Below, piece by piece: positions 15,223-23,710 of a DNA stretch of 33,023 nucleotides. A program made the position numbers and the translations under genes. Positions within the stretch are counted from its first letter, which is position 1. Each line of letters opens with the position of its first letter. The stretch covers positions 1 to 33,023 of the forward strand of contig JAUWGT010000007.1 of assembly GCA_030606265.1 (NCBI GenBank). Direction: 5' to 3'. The notes below the pieces were generated by a model. The model did no database searches. It worked only from the letters and a program-made list of their open reading frames with translations, and was not told the DNA's origin. The DNA comes from Candidatus Stahliibacteriota bacterium. GTDB taxonomy: Bacteria > Hydrothermota > Tepidihabitantia > SM23-42.

Positions 15223-15257
15223 AGTCGGTTCTGATTCAATAAATTGAAGAATAAGGT

Positions 15258-15890
15258 CTATTTTTTCTTGAACAGACCAAAAAGACCACCACCTTCTTTT
15301 TCATCGTTTTTCTTCTCTTCCATCTTTTTAACTGGTTTGAGCGTCTTAGTCTTCTGAACTATCTTAACCAATCCCGAAGAGATCAGGCCATATAGGATGC
15401 GTACGGTTTCGAATTCTGAAACCCTTGCTTTTGACGCAATATCTTTGATTATCCGTGATCCATCAACAAATGACAGAATTTTCCATTCTTCGGGCTTCAG
15501 ATGTATTTTTTCTACACCGGCTTCAGGAACTTCGATAATATTTACCACGACATCAAATGAGGGTATGAGTTTTTGAATTTTAGTCATTTCATCTATTCGA
15601 CGTGCGGCTTCAAGTATTACCTGCTGTATCGGTAGATCAACCGTGCGTTGAAGTGTTTCTTCATTGGGATTGAAGACAAATCTGCCTTTTCTCCAACTTA
15701 GGATTGTATCGATGGCTGCTTCACCTTGAATTGAGTTTGTTTTGGCGTGAATAACTATGCCTTCCTTGAAGTAAACAATTCCAACATCATCTTCAGACTG
15801 AATGCGTAAACCGCCGTCTTTCTGACCGAGTTGGATCAGTTGGAACACATCAGTCAGTTCAAAATCCTCTAAGTTACCTTGTAAAGCCAT
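15258..15890 (-). CDS. DUF4388-domain protein
   Basis: Residues about 1-105 match the DUF4388 domain: [62 protein letters not shown]. This domain is common at the N-terminus of bacterial gliding, polarity and response-regulator proteins (PatA-like). Residues about 130-180 look like a winged-helix segment (KILSFVDGSRIIKDIASKAR, then SEFETVRILYGLISSGLVKI). The tail is basic and ends GGGLFGLFKKK. It should be cytosolic, acting in regulation or protein contacts. Its ATG overlaps the accA stop as TAATG; it is the last gene of the four-gene minus-strand operon. Confidence 0.85.
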   Translation of the reverse strand: MALQGNLEDFELTDVFQLIQLGQKDGGLRIQSEDDVGIVYFKEGIVIHAKTNSIQGEAAIDTILSWRKGRFVFNPNEETLQRTVDLPIQQVILEAARRIDEMTKIQKLIPSFDVVVNIIEVPEAGVEKIHLKPEEWKILSFVDGSRIIKDIASKARVSEFETVRILYGLISSGLVKIVQKTKTLKPVKKMEEKKNDEKEGGGLFGLFKKK

Positions 15891-16831
15891 TACTCTTTGT
15901 AAACACCCATGTTCTGGAATTTACTTATCCTCAGGGGAATGAGTTTATCGATCGGTATCTTGGTTAGTTCATCGAGGTGTTTGATGAGGACATCTTTTAT
16001 ATTTTTTGCAGTTTGCTCTGGATCTAAGTGCGCGCCGCCTACAGGTTCGGGTACGATCTCATCAATGATATTGAATTTCAGCAGATCTGAGGCAGTCATT
16101 TTCAGTGCTTCGGCGGCTTCTTTATTCTTGGAAGAATCACGCCAAAGTATGGCAGCACATCCTTCCGGTGATATTACTGAATAGATGGAATTTTCGAGCA
16201 TGAGAATCCGGTCGCCAACCGCAATTGCCAGGGCACCACCAGAACCACCCTCGCCTAGGATCAAAACAACAAGTGGTACTGGTAAGACAGCGCATTCAAA
16301 CAGATTTGTGGCGATCGCTTCAGCCTGACCGCGTTCTTCAGCATCTGCACCAGGATAAGCACCAGGTGTGTCGACCATGTTTATGATTGGCATCGAGAAT
16401 TTCGCAGCCATTTTCATTATCCGTAAAGCCTTACGATATCCTTCTGGGTGGGGCATACCAAAATTCCGTTTGATTTTTTCCTTGGTGTCCCTTCCTTTTT
16501 GGTGTGCTACGATTGCGACGTTGAACCTATCGAACTTTGCAATGCCTGATACAACTGCCCAGTCGTCACCAAAACGGCGGTCACCATGAAGCTCTATGAA
16601 ATCTTCAGTGATTAAGGGGATGATATCCAAAGGGTAAGGTCTTCTCGGGTGACGAGCAAGTTGGACCCGCTGCCAGCGACTTAAATTCGAGTATATCTTC
16701 TTCTTTAGTCGCTTGGCTTGGGATTCTAGGCGCTTGATTTCTTCATTGACGCCTTTAAGACCCTTTAGCTCTTCGATCTTTTTTTCGAGTTCGATAATCG
16801 GTCTTTCAAAATTTAACCAGATGCCATTCAT
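15890..16831 (-). CDS. accA: Acetyl-CoA carboxylase carboxyltransferase subunit alpha
   Basis: The 313-residue protein is a normal-length Acc[19 protein letters not shown] coiled N-terminus, [101 protein letters not shown] and [16 protein letters not shown]. With AccD it moves the carboxyl group from carboxybiotin to acetyl-CoA to make malonyl-CoA for fatty-acid synthesis. accD, accB and accC are not in this window, so the complex is scattered. It is embedded in a TAATG-coupled operon between an outer-membrane-type barrel and a DUF4388 protein, so its translation depends on its neighbours. Confidence 0.97.
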   Translation of the reverse strand: MNGIWLNFERPIIELEKKIEELKGLKGVNEEIKRLESQAKRLKKKIYSNLSRWQRVQLARHPRRPYPLDIIPLITEDFIELHGDRRFGDDWAVVSGIAKFDRFNVAIVAHQKGRDTKEKIKRNFGMPHPEGYRKALRIMKMAAKFSMPIINMVDTPGAYPGADAEERGQAEAIATNLFECAVLPVPLVVLILGEGGSGGALAIAVGDRILMLENSIYSVISPEGCAAILWRDSSKNKEAAEALKMTASDLLKFNIIDEIVPEPVGGAHLDPEQTAKNIKDVLIKHLDELTKIPIDKLIPLRISKFQNMGVYKE

Positions 16832-17667
16832 TAGAACTCAAAACCTATGCCGATGGTGTTGATCAAACCCAGATTATGAGGGTACAGGGCACCAGCGTAT
16901 TTGATAATCAGATTCCCTGGTCTGATTCCTAAACCAAAGCCTGGGTATACTCCATCGCGGTAAAGAACAGCACCATTGAGATTGGCGATTCTGTGGACTG
17001 AAATATCGATACCAAATCCACCCTCAAACTTTGCTGTGTTCACCAAATAATGTATGTCAAAACTGGGGGTGAATTTCTTGAAATCGTAGAAAGCGCCGAC
17101 ACTCATTCGAGCGGGTAGATTAACATCTTCATTATTTAATCTTATCTTCGAGCCGATATCGGATGCGCCAAGACTGACTCCAACCTTGGTGCCAGCATAA
17201 GCAAATGAGATATCAAAAGCTAATGCATAATCAGAATAAATGAGAATATTTTCTGATATGTACTTTAGGTTTATGCCGATTTTGCCTTGTGTTGTAATCG
17301 GTAGACTAGCGCCTAAGACTGCGGTGAAATCATTGGCTGAGTAATATGTCAATGAATCTTCACTCGGGTAGTTTGGATGCCATTCAATATCACCATAGTC
17401 AAAGTTTAGAAATGCGATACCTACATTAACAGTCTTTATTTTTCTACTCAGGGATAATGAAACACTCTGCATCGACAAATAAAAACGGTTGTAGGAACAC
17501 CAGACTTGGTAATTATTTTGTGCTTCAAAATTTGCCGGGTTGTAAAAGATCGCTTCAGCATCTTTTGATACTGAAAAAGGTGTGGCTAAGCCGACCGGTG
17601 ACGCTGGCAATAAGAGCGTGTTCACCCCGGATACCGCGATCAGAAAAACAAGCAGTGCAGTCATCAT
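16831..17667 (-). CDS. PorV/PorQ-type outer-membrane beta-barrel protein
   Basis: The 278-residue protein has an N-terminal hydrophobic segment ([20 protein letters not shown], then PASPVG) acting as a signal peptide without a basic n-region. After it comes [16 protein letters not shown], the PorV/PorQ (UPF0164-like) opening in which an Ala-Glu-Ala-xx-xNPA motif leads into the barrel. The rest alternates polar and hydrophobic residues in amphipathic strands and ends in IGIGFEF with a terminal aromatic residue, as expected for BAM substrates. Family members serve type IX secretion in Bacteroidota, but the fold is widespread in other diderms without T9SS; no other T9SS gene is visible. GAGGAG stands before the start and the upstream stop overlaps (TAATG). 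accA follows, also by TAATG. Confidence 0.8.
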   Translation of the reverse strand: MMTALLVFLIAVSGVNTLLLPASPVGLATPFSVSKDAEAIFYNPANFEAQNNYQVWCSYNRFYLSMQSVSLSLSRKIKTVNVGIAFLNFDYGDIEWHPNYPSEDSLTYYSANDFTAVLGASLPITTQGKIGINLKYISENILIYSDYALAFDISFAYAGTKVGVSLGASDIGSKIRLNNEDVNLPARMSVGAFYDFKKFTPSFDIHYLVNTAKFEGGFGIDISVHRIANLNGAVLYRDGVYPGFGLGIRPGNLIIKYAGALYPHNLGLINTIGIGFEF

Positions 17668-18794
17668 TACTCCTCAATGATCTCCACGTTGGCTCGTGGC
17701 AAGGCAACAATTTCCTTGTCTTCCAGCTCAACCTGGAGTACTCTCACCAAAGCCTCGGTTTCTATTTTTTTTAGTTCAACTGGTAGCGCTACTACCTTGC
17801 CTATTGCACCAAAATGTGGTTCTCTGATAATGCGAACCGCCATACCAATATCGAGCCCAGCCCCGCTTGAAATATCAGCAGTTTTCTTGGATGCGGGTGC
17901 TGTTTCTGTTGGCACGATCACCTCAGGACGCATGACCCCGGCTCTGATTTGGGTTGCACCATTTATGGACGATTTCTTACCCGCTAAAGATTTAAGCAGC
18001 TGGAAGGTTCGAGCAGCCATGCTCATTTTGCCAAACCCTTCAGTTATAATCAGGGTTAGACCGACCTGCTCAGATCCAGTAATCGCAACCCCGATATCAT
18101 AACCCATGAATTGTTTGAGGTCATCGTCTTCAATACCACCGATTACGATACCTTTGACGCCAACTTTCCTGGCTTGTTCCAATGCACTATAGGTCACAAT
18201 TGAACCACCGACTATTATTTTGTCCTTGAAAGCTTTGTCGATATCTTTTTCTGTAAGCACTTCATTAGCTTTATTCGCGACCATGGCTAATTCACCTATT
18301 GTTTCGCCGCCAATACCAAAGATACCCTGGATAAAACTCCCTTGCGTCTTGATTTTCACACCTTCGTTCTGGATAATATCCACTACTTCACCATCGATAT
18401 AAGCGATAACTTCAACCGGGATAGGTGGTTCTCGCATAATGATCTGACCCGTGATTTTTGAAACACTTTCAATGATTCCGTCAATTGGACTTTTAACTGA
18501 CGATTTGAATAGACCGAATAAACCTTTGCTTTGAGCGATGATTTCATTTTTCTTGATGGTATCATTTACTGTCTTGAGCATCGCTTCTTCAACTTCATCG
18601 GGGAGTATTCCCAATAAACCATGTATGTTCAACGTCTGAACATTCCCTGGTAGATCAGTTTTTGCAACAACTTCTTCACCGCGAACCTTAGTGCCTTGTT
18701 TGATCAGAATTTCTCCGGGTAGTGGAAGCCGACGTTCTTTCGTCAGGGTAGTGTAGGCAAGCACTTTTAGCCCTGGTGTGTATGCGTGTGCCAA
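17667..18794 (-). CDS. Unnamed sandwich-hybrid protein with C-terminal KOW-like domain
   Basis: I do not recognise a named family. The 375-residue protein starts at TTG (18792-18794) behind a strong AAAGGAGG. Residues 1-120 resemble a lipoyl/biotinyl-type barrel-sandwich hybrid (GEILIKQGTKVRGEEVVAKT, KSPIDGIIESVSKITGQII, then EVIAYIDGEVVDIIQNEGVK) but have no modifiable MKM-like lysine. The middle (about 175-255) is alpha/beta with Gly-rich turns (IIVGGSIVTYSALEQARKVG, VKGIVIGGIEDDDLKQFMG). The end (about 310-375) reads GMAVRIIREPHFGAIGKVVA then RANVEIIEE, a KOW/SH3-like barrel. No signal peptide or membrane segment is seen. It heads an operon with an outer-membrane barrel, accA and DUF4388. 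A structural or nucleic-acid contact role is possible; function is unknown. Confidence 0.8.
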   Translation of the reverse strand: MAHAYTPGLKVLAYTTLTKERRLPLPGEILIKQGTKVRGEEVVAKTDLPGNVQTLNIHGLLGILPDEVEEAMLKTVNDTIKKNEIIAQSKGLFGLFKSSVKSPIDGIIESVSKITGQIIMREPPIPVEVIAYIDGEVVDIIQNEGVKIKTQGSFIQGIFGIGGETIGELAMVANKANEVLTEKDIDKAFKDKIIVGGSIVTYSALEQARKVGVKGIVIGGIEDDDLKQFMGYDIGVAITGSEQVGLTLIITEGFGKMSMAARTFQLLKSLAGKKSSINGATQIRAGVMRPEVIVPTETAPASKKTADISSGAGLDIGMAVRIIREPHFGAIGKVVALPVELKKIETEALVRVLQVELEDKEIVALPRANVEIIEE

Positions 18795-18819
18795 TTTTAT
18801 CCTCCTTTAACTATTCTCA

Positions 18820-18847
18820 ATGATATACATATTTCGGCAATGGTCAA
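18820..18847 (-). promoter_or_regulatory. Promoter of the sandwich-hybrid/accA operon
   Basis: Reverse strand: TTGACC (18842-18847), 16-nt spacer, TATCAT (18820-18825); +1 near 18813, a short leader carrying AAAGGAGG (18801-18808) before the TTG start. Confidence 0.65.
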
Positions 18848-18919
18848 GAGATATATGAACATCGTTGGTCGTTATAAGACGTCGCAACTTGTTTGGTTAG
18901 ACATTATTCGTTTATCGTA

Positions 18920-18949
18920 TTTTACGGCGTGCGCTACCTTACCGTAAAA
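18920..18949. repeat. Small inverted repeat downstream of nfo
   Basis: TTTTACGG (18920-18927) and CCGTAAAA (18942-18949) are perfect 8-nt complements around a 14-nt loop, about 14 nt past the nfo stop. No U-run follows on either strand, so a terminator role is only possible, not shown. Confidence 0.4.
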
Positions 18950-18962
18950 CCAATAACGACGT

Positions 18963-19811
18963 CTATTGATATCTTCCTTTCTCTTTCAGGATTTCTTTAA
19001 TTGTCTTCAGGTTCATCAAGTCGTCCTGCAGGTTCTTCCTCGGTGTCTCCATGATAAATGGCTTATCCTGCAGAAGGCAGTGGTTGAGAATATAACCCAT
19101 GCCTTTGCCAATATTGCCTTTTCCCACGTGCCAATGTCGATCACGGCATGAACCAATCGCCGTTTTAGAATCATTGAGGTGGACGAGCATTAATTTATCG
19201 ATACCGATGATTTCGTCAAATTCGGTCAGGCTGCGCGCTACGCCATGTTTAGTATGGAGGGGGTATCCAGCAGCAAAGGCATGGGCAGTGTCCAAGACAA
19301 CACCGATTTTGTGATTTTGTTTGATCCCGTCGATTATTTCTTTTATCTGGGTGAATTCATAGCCGAGTTCATGGCCGCTTTTTGGTGTATTCTCCAATAA
19401 CAAGATAATCTTATTTTCGGTGCGCTGAAGAGCTTGGTTTATTCCTCTTATCATTGACCTCAGACCTTTTTCTTCGTCTGGGCAAGAGCCTATATGCATT
19501 ATTACAAAATGAGCATTGATTAGTGCCGTTCTTTGTAGTTCCACGACAAGCGAATCTACTGACCGTTGAAACAGATCTTTGTCAGATGAAGCCAAATTTA
19601 CAAGATACGGCATGTGGACAAATATCGGTGAAATCTGTACTTGTTCCATGCCTTTTTTGAATATTTCAATGTCTTCTTTGTCCAGAGCTCGGTATTTCCA
19701 TGCCCGGGGATTTCTAGAGAATAATTGTAGTGTTTCACATTTCCGGTCGACGGCTCGTTGGATGACATTTCGAAACCCACCGGCGATTGAGATATGAAAA
19801 CCGATCCTCAT
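18963..19811 (-). CDS. nfo: Endonuclease IV (AP endonuclease)
   Basis: The 282-residue protein shows the whole endonuclease IV pattern: MRIGFHISIAGGFRNVIQRA, QLFSRNPRAWKYRAL, FVHMPYLVNLAS, LLLENTPKSGHELG, VVLDTAHAFAAGYPL, LVHLNDSKTAIGSCRDRHWH, VGKGNIG and IMETPRK, covering the His/Glu/Asp residues that hold three zinc ions. It cuts the backbone 5' of abasic sites in base excision repair. It follows the flavin reductase gene by 10 nt and ends the topA transcript. No Shine-Dalgarno is visible before the ATG. Confidence 0.96.
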   Translation of the reverse strand: MRIGFHISIAGGFRNVIQRAVDRKCETLQLFSRNPRAWKYRALDKEDIEIFKKGMEQVQISPIFVHMPYLVNLASSDKDLFQRSVDSLVVELQRTALINAHFVIMHIGSCPDEEKGLRSMIRGINQALQRTENKIILLLENTPKSGHELGYEFTQIKEIIDGIKQNHKIGVVLDTAHAFAAGYPLHTKHGVARSLTEFDEIIGIDKLMLVHLNDSKTAIGSCRDRHWHVGKGNIGKGMGYILNHCLLQDKPFIMETPRKNLQDDLMNLKTIKEILKEKGRYQ

Positions 19812-19821
19812 AATGATCGGT

Positions 19822-20367
19822 TTATTTTCTCTTGTGGATAGCGAGGCTGTTTGGGTCTGTGGTTATGTACCGATCTTTGCCGAAATAAAGCATCGGTGCT
19901 ACATTCTTTTCGTTAACGAGTTTGTCAATGGTCAAAATACCTTCCCGATAATGTATCAAGATTATCTGACCGATGAAGAGGTGATGGTCACCATATTCAG
20001 CAACCGTATGCTTTTCACATTCGTAAGCAGCGTAGCTTGATGCCAAAATCGGTCCGTTGACTTTTTCCGCTTTCGAATATTCAATGTTGAATTTTTCGAG
20101 TTTATCAATATCTCTGCCTGAAATGCTGCCGGTTTGAGCACTCGCTGGTGCTTTGTTATGTTCGAGAAAGTTAACTGTAAAGCCGCTTTCTTTTTGGAGT
20201 AGATCAAAAGTGTATCTTTTCGGGGCGATAAGAATTCCGTATAACGGCGGTTGGGCCGAGATGGGTGTGTGCCATGCTGCGGGCATAATATTTGTACCGA
20301 CTCCGATAAATGCTACAGTTTGAGGAAAGAAATAGTAATACTTGTCGATTTCATCAGTTTTTTTCAT
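19822..20367 (-). CDS. Flavin reductase-like FMN-binding protein
   Basis: The 181-residue protein has the flavin-reductase-like split-barrel pattern: YYYFFPQTVAFIGVG at the N-terminus, NIMPAAWHTPISAQPPLYGI (the loop that contacts FMN), KESGFTVNFLEHN and EYGDHHLFIGQIILIHYREG. Relatives bind FMN and serve as reductases or electron carriers (including ferric-reductase and FlaRed-type proteins); a partner cannot be named here. The ATG lies 14 nt inside the end of topA, so translation is probably coupled to topA, and nfo follows 10 nt later. The pairing with topoisomerase looks incidental. Confidence 0.86.
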   Translation of the reverse strand: MKKTDEIDKYYYFFPQTVAFIGVGTNIMPAAWHTPISAQPPLYGILIAPKRYTFDLLQKESGFTVNFLEHNKAPASAQTGSISGRDIDKLEKFNIEYSKAEKVNGPILASSYAAYECEKHTVAEYGDHHLFIGQIILIHYREGILTIDKLVNEKNVAPMLYFGKDRYITTDPNSLAIHKRK

Positions 20368-22552
20368 GCTTCTTTTTCTTGATCAGTCCGGTACAGACTG
20401 GACAGACTTTCTTGCCTCTTTTCATAACCATACCATGCTCGCACTGGGGACATCGGTCTTTGGTTGGTGGGTAAAAGATCGAGAAGTCGCATTGTTTGCA
20501 CTTGTAGACATTACCGCGGCGTGTCTTTATTATGATGACATCACCATGGCACATAGGACACGGCGCATCGTGTGCAAGGTTCTCCGTGTAACGACAATCA
20601 GGATAACCAGAACACGCCAGGAATTTACCGAATTTCCCATGGCGGGTCATTAAATTCTTGCCGCAGTCTGGACACTTACGGTCGCTTTCTTCTTGTTCAA
20701 GGTTCTCCGAGTGCTTGCATTCAGGAAATCCTGAACAAGCCAGAAACTTTCCGTATCTGCCCCATTTAATAACGAGCGGGCGACCACATTTCGGACATTT
20801 TTTTTCGACTTTCTGACTGATCGATTCTTTTATTTTATCAACTTCTTCTTTTATTTTATTCAAATTTATTACAAAGGGATCGTAGAATTCACGGATCACA
20901 TCCTGCCACAGTTTTGTACCCGCTTCGATCTGGTCAAGTTCTTTCTCCATCTTGGCGGTGAATGATACCTCGAAGATATTTGGGAACCTTGGGATGATCA
21001 CATCATAGACCTGAAGACCCAATTCAGTAGCTTGTATTTTGCTTTTTTCTTTGACAGTATAGCCACGATCAAAGAGTGTTTGGAGAATATGAGCATAGGT
21101 TGACGGTCGACCAATGCCATTTTCTTCTAATTTCTTTATGAGACTCGCTTCTGTATAACGGGCTGAAGGTTCGGTCTTTTTCTCGGTGAACTCTATATCT
21201 GTCATCTTTACATTCTCACCGACTTCCATGTCAGGTACTGAGCCCCTGGTAATCGAGTCGCCGCTGACCATTTGAAAGCCTGGAAAGATTTGTTTCATCT
21301 CATCGGCTTTAAAATCAACACCGCTGAAGCTGACTACTGTTTCTTTTTGACGGTATTTAGCCGGCGACATCTGCGAGGCAATAAAACGGTCGAAGATCAA
21401 TTTGTAGATTTTGTATTGATCATCAGTCAAATGTTGTTTAATTTCATCTGGTTCAAGATCCAGCTTGGTCGGACGGATCGCTTCATGACCACCCTGGACG
21501 TTCTTGCGGTCTTTGAAAATCCGGATCGTCTTATTCAAGTATTCTTCACCATACTTGCCAGCGATATGATCCCTCAATTGTTTCAGGGTCTTTGTGTTCA
21601 CGCGGATTGAATCAGTACGCATATAGGTGATGAGACCGATACGTCCTTGCGGCAGCCTTATCCCCTCATAAAGGCTTTGGGCGATGTACATTGTCTTTTT
21701 AGCAGAAAACCGTACGTGTTTTGACGCTTCCTGTTGGAGCGTGGAAGTGATAAATGGTGGCGGTGGTGTTCGCTTTGGATTTGTTACCCGAAAGGAGGTG
21801 ACCTTGAATTTCGTGCCTTTTTTAAGGGTCGTTTTAAATCGGTCTAATTCTTTTTTATTTGCGATCTTTCTAAGATCTCCATCTATACGCCAAAGCTTCC
21901 CGAGAAATTTCTCGTCGCGTTCAGTTGTGAAATCTGCTTCGGCAACCCAATACGGTATTGATTTAAAAGAAGTGATTTCTTTTTCGCGTTCAGATACAAG
22001 CCGTAGTGCAACACTCTGGACCCGACCAGCTGATAACCCTCCTTTGATGATTTTCCAAAGTATCGGACTGGTGTAGTAGCCGACTATTCTATCGAGGACT
22101 CTTCTCGCTTTATGCGCATTGACCAGGTTCTGATTAATGACCGTTGTATTGGCGAGGGCTCTTTTTACATGTTCAGGGGTGATTTCATAAAATAAGGCTC
22201 TTTTTATTCGCGTACCATTAGCATCTAACTCTTCGGCGAGATGCTGGGCGATTACCTCACCTTCGCGGTCTGGATCCGGAGCCAAAAAAATCTCCGATGA
22301 ATTTTTGCACGCTTTTTTTATTTCCCGAATAATACTTGCTTTACCTCTTATTTTAATATAGCGCGGTTGGAAGTTATTTTCAACATCAACCCCGAGAGTT
22401 GATCTGGGTAAATCTTTAATATGACCGCGCGATGAAACCAATGCGTAATCCCGACCAAGAAAACCTTTGATCGTTTTGCATTTGGTCGGCGATTCCACGA
22501 TGATCATTTTTTTATTTATTTTCTTTTTTTCTCTTTTTGTTTTCTTCTTCAT
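20354..22552 (-). CDS. topA: DNA topoisomerase I with four C-terminal zinc ribbons
   Basis: The protein is about 732 residues from the ATG at 22550-22552. Toprim: KKMIIVESPTKCKTIKGFLG and LAPDPDREGEVIAQHLAEEL. Active site: GRIGLITYMRTDSIRV, with the DNA-linking tyrosine near residue 310. Also LSAGRVQSVALRLVSERE and a C-terminal run of four C4 zinc elements (CPKCGRPLVIKWGRYGKFLA; CPDCGKNLMTRHGKFGKFLA; CPMCHGD with CKQC; CPQC with CPVC). It relaxes negative supercoils. A lysine-rich tail MKKKTKREKKKINKK precedes the Toprim domain. The track start is a GTG that overlaps the promoter -10 box, so it cannot be transcribed as written; the internal ATG is correct. It leads the topA-flavin reductase-nfo unit. 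Confidence 0.97.
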   Translation of the reverse strand: MKKKTKREKKKINKKMIIVESPTKCKTIKGFLGRDYALVSSRGHIKDLPRSTLGVDVENNFQPRYIKIRGKASIIREIKKACKNSSEIFLAPDPDREGEVIAQHLAEELDANGTRIKRALFYEITPEHVKRALANTTVINQNLVNAHKARRVLDRIVGYYTSPILWKIIKGGLSAGRVQSVALRLVSEREKEITSFKSIPYWVAEADFTTERDEKFLGKLWRIDGDLRKIANKKELDRFKTTLKKGTKFKVTSFRVTNPKRTPPPPFITSTLQQEASKHVRFSAKKTMYIAQSLYEGIRLPQGRIGLITYMRTDSIRVNTKTLKQLRDHIAGKYGEEYLNKTIRIFKDRKNVQGGHEAIRPTKLDLEPDEIKQHLTDDQYKIYKLIFDRFIASQMSPAKYRQKETVVSFSGVDFKADEMKQIFPGFQMVSGDSITRGSVPDMEVGENVKMTDIEFTEKKTEPSARYTEASLIKKLEENGIGRPSTYAHILQTLFDRGYTVKEKSKIQATELGLQVYDVIIPRFPNIFEVSFTAKMEKELDQIEAGTKLWQDVIREFYDPFVINLNKIKEEVDKIKESISQKVEKKCPKCGRPLVIKWGRYGKFLACSGFPECKHSENLEQEESDRKCPDCGKNLMTRHGKFGKFLACSGYPDCRYTENLAHDAPCPMCHGDVIIIKTRRGNVYKCKQCDFSIFYPPTKDRCPQCEHGMVMKRGKKVCPVCTGLIKKKKHEKN

Positions 22553-22564
22553 ATTTTCGGATTC

Positions 22565-22593
22565 ATTATACACACCGTTATTTCTTGTGTCAA
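22565..22593 (-). promoter_or_regulatory. Promoter of topA; nearly leaderless
   Basis: Reverse strand: TTGACA (22588-22593), 17-nt spacer, TATAAT (22565-22570), then 12 nt to the ATG at 22552, so about 5 nt of leader and no Shine-Dalgarno. It fits in the 57 nt between panC stop and topA start. Confidence 0.8.
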
Positions 22594-22609
22594 GAGTGGA
22601 GTTTTAATT

Positions 22610-23446
22610 TTAGAGAATTGTGTTGTCGATAAGTCGGGTTTTACCAAAGAATACAGCAAGCGCAATTAGTGTACCGGCGTCGAGTTTCTTGATTGGCAAA
22701 AGAGTGTTTTTATTGACCACTGCGATATAGTCAATCCTGCCGTTTTTTTTCTCGATCATCTGACGGATCATTGTCTTTGCTCTTCTGGGGTCAGAAAATC
22801 CTTGTCGAAAATCATGTCTGATTTTTCGTAATGCTTGATACAAGACAGTTGCGTTTTTTCTTTGTCTGGGTGAGAGATAGATATTGCGCGAACTAAGTGC
22901 TAAGCCGTCTTTTTCTCTTATTATTTTACCAATAATTATTTTAGTATCCAAGTTCAAATCTTTTGTCATACGTTTGATGATCATACCTTGTTGATAATCT
23001 TTTGCCCCAAAGACCGCGATATCAGGTTTGACGATATTGAACAGATTCAAGACTGCTGTTGTGACTCCTTGAAAGTGATGAGGTCTTGAAGCCCCGCACA
23101 TGAGACGGTTGAGTTTTTTGACATAGACATAGGTTTTATAATCTGGCGGATAGATCTCATTTACTGATGGGTAAAAAATAAGATCAACCTTTTCTTTTCT
23201 GAGCAAAACAGCATCCCTTTTCATATCCCGCGGGTATTTGGAAAGGTCTTCATGAGGACTGAATTGAGTGGGGTTTACAAAAATCGAAACTACGACAAAC
23301 TGCGATTTCCTGCGGGCGATGCGCACCAAGGACAAATGCCCTTCGTGCAAATATCCCATAGTTGGTACAAAACCGATGGTTTTACCGCTCGCTTTTACTT
23401 TCTTAATAAGACGTTTGGTTTTGGCGATCGCTCTTATGATGCGCAT
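22610..23446 (-). CDS. panC: Pantothenate synthetase
   Basis: The 278-residue protein carries GKTIGFVPTMGYLHEGHLSL with the HxGH nucleotide-binding site, VVVSIFVNPTQFSPHEDLSK, YPRDMKRDAVLLRKEKVDLI, LCGASRPHHFQGVTTAVLNL (reads MCGA here), FGAKDYQQGMIIKRM, DGLALSSRNIYLS (KMSKS-equivalent) and IDYIAVVN. It ligates pantoate and beta-alanine with ATP, ending pantothenate synthesis. Length is normal. It is monocistronic with its own promoter and no leader. panB lies 15 kb away on the opposite strand; panD and panE are not present in the window. Confidence 0.97.
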   Translation of the reverse strand: MRIIRAIAKTKRLIKKVKASGKTIGFVPTMGYLHEGHLSLVRIARRKSQFVVVSIFVNPTQFSPHEDLSKYPRDMKRDAVLLRKEKVDLIFYPSVNEIYPPDYKTYVYVKKLNRLMCGASRPHHFQGVTTAVLNLFNIVKPDIAVFGAKDYQQGMIIKRMTKDLNLDTKIIIGKIIREKDGLALSSRNIYLSPRQRKNATVLYQALRKIRHDFRQGFSDPRRAKTMIRQMIEKKNGRIDYIAVVNKNTLLPIKKLDAGTLIALAVFFGKTRLIDNTIL

Positions 23447-23451
23447 ACGCT

Positions 23452-23479
23452 ATTATAATCAGCACGGAAAACGCGTCAA
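23452..23479 (-). promoter_or_regulatory. Promoter of panC; leaderless arrangement
   Basis: Reverse strand: TTGACG (23474-23479), 16-nt spacer, TATAAT (23452-23457), then AGCGT and the ATG at 23444-23446. The +1 would fall on or beside the ATG. Confidence 0.78.
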
Positions 23480-23528
23480 GCATGATCGTACAGAGTGATT
23501 GAGTTATTAAGAGACGCTAGAGTGTTGT

Positions 23529-23572
23529 GATCGTTTAGATCGTTGAACGTTAGTATCGTTATGATCGTTAAA
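23529..23572. repeat. Short degenerate ATCGTT repeats
   Basis: The stretch reads GATCGTTTA, GATCGTTGA, ACGTTAGT, ATCGTTAT, GATCGTTAA: four copies of ATCGTT at about 9-16-nt spacing in the panC-porG gap. A similar ATCGTTGGTCGTTAT occurs near 18.86 kb. There are no spacers of CRISPR type. Confidence 0.5.
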
Positions 23573-23710
23573 ACCGTATTTTATATGGTCTTACGCACTA
23601 CTCATTACTCTCTACTCCTTTTCTTTTGTTCCCGTACTCCGTTACACCGTTACTCCGATACTGTCTATTCAGCGCTATTGTGACTTCCACTCATTTATGA
23701 TTCAATCAAT

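Noticed and set aside
16831-17667. Type IX secretion component
   Set aside because: PorV/PorQ-like folds occur widely outside T9SS, and no other T9SS gene is seen here.
18920-18949. Intrinsic terminator after nfo
   Set aside because: The stem is 8 bp, half A/T, and there is no U-run; kept only as a repeat.
22553-22573. Longer topA N-terminus from the GTG in the ORF track
   Set aside because: The extension reads across the promoter -10 box TATAAT, so it would not be in the mRNA; the ATG at 22552 is used instead.
23529-23572. Possible CRISPR array
   Set aside because: Repeats are only 6-9 nt with no regular unique spacers, and there are no cas genes in the window.
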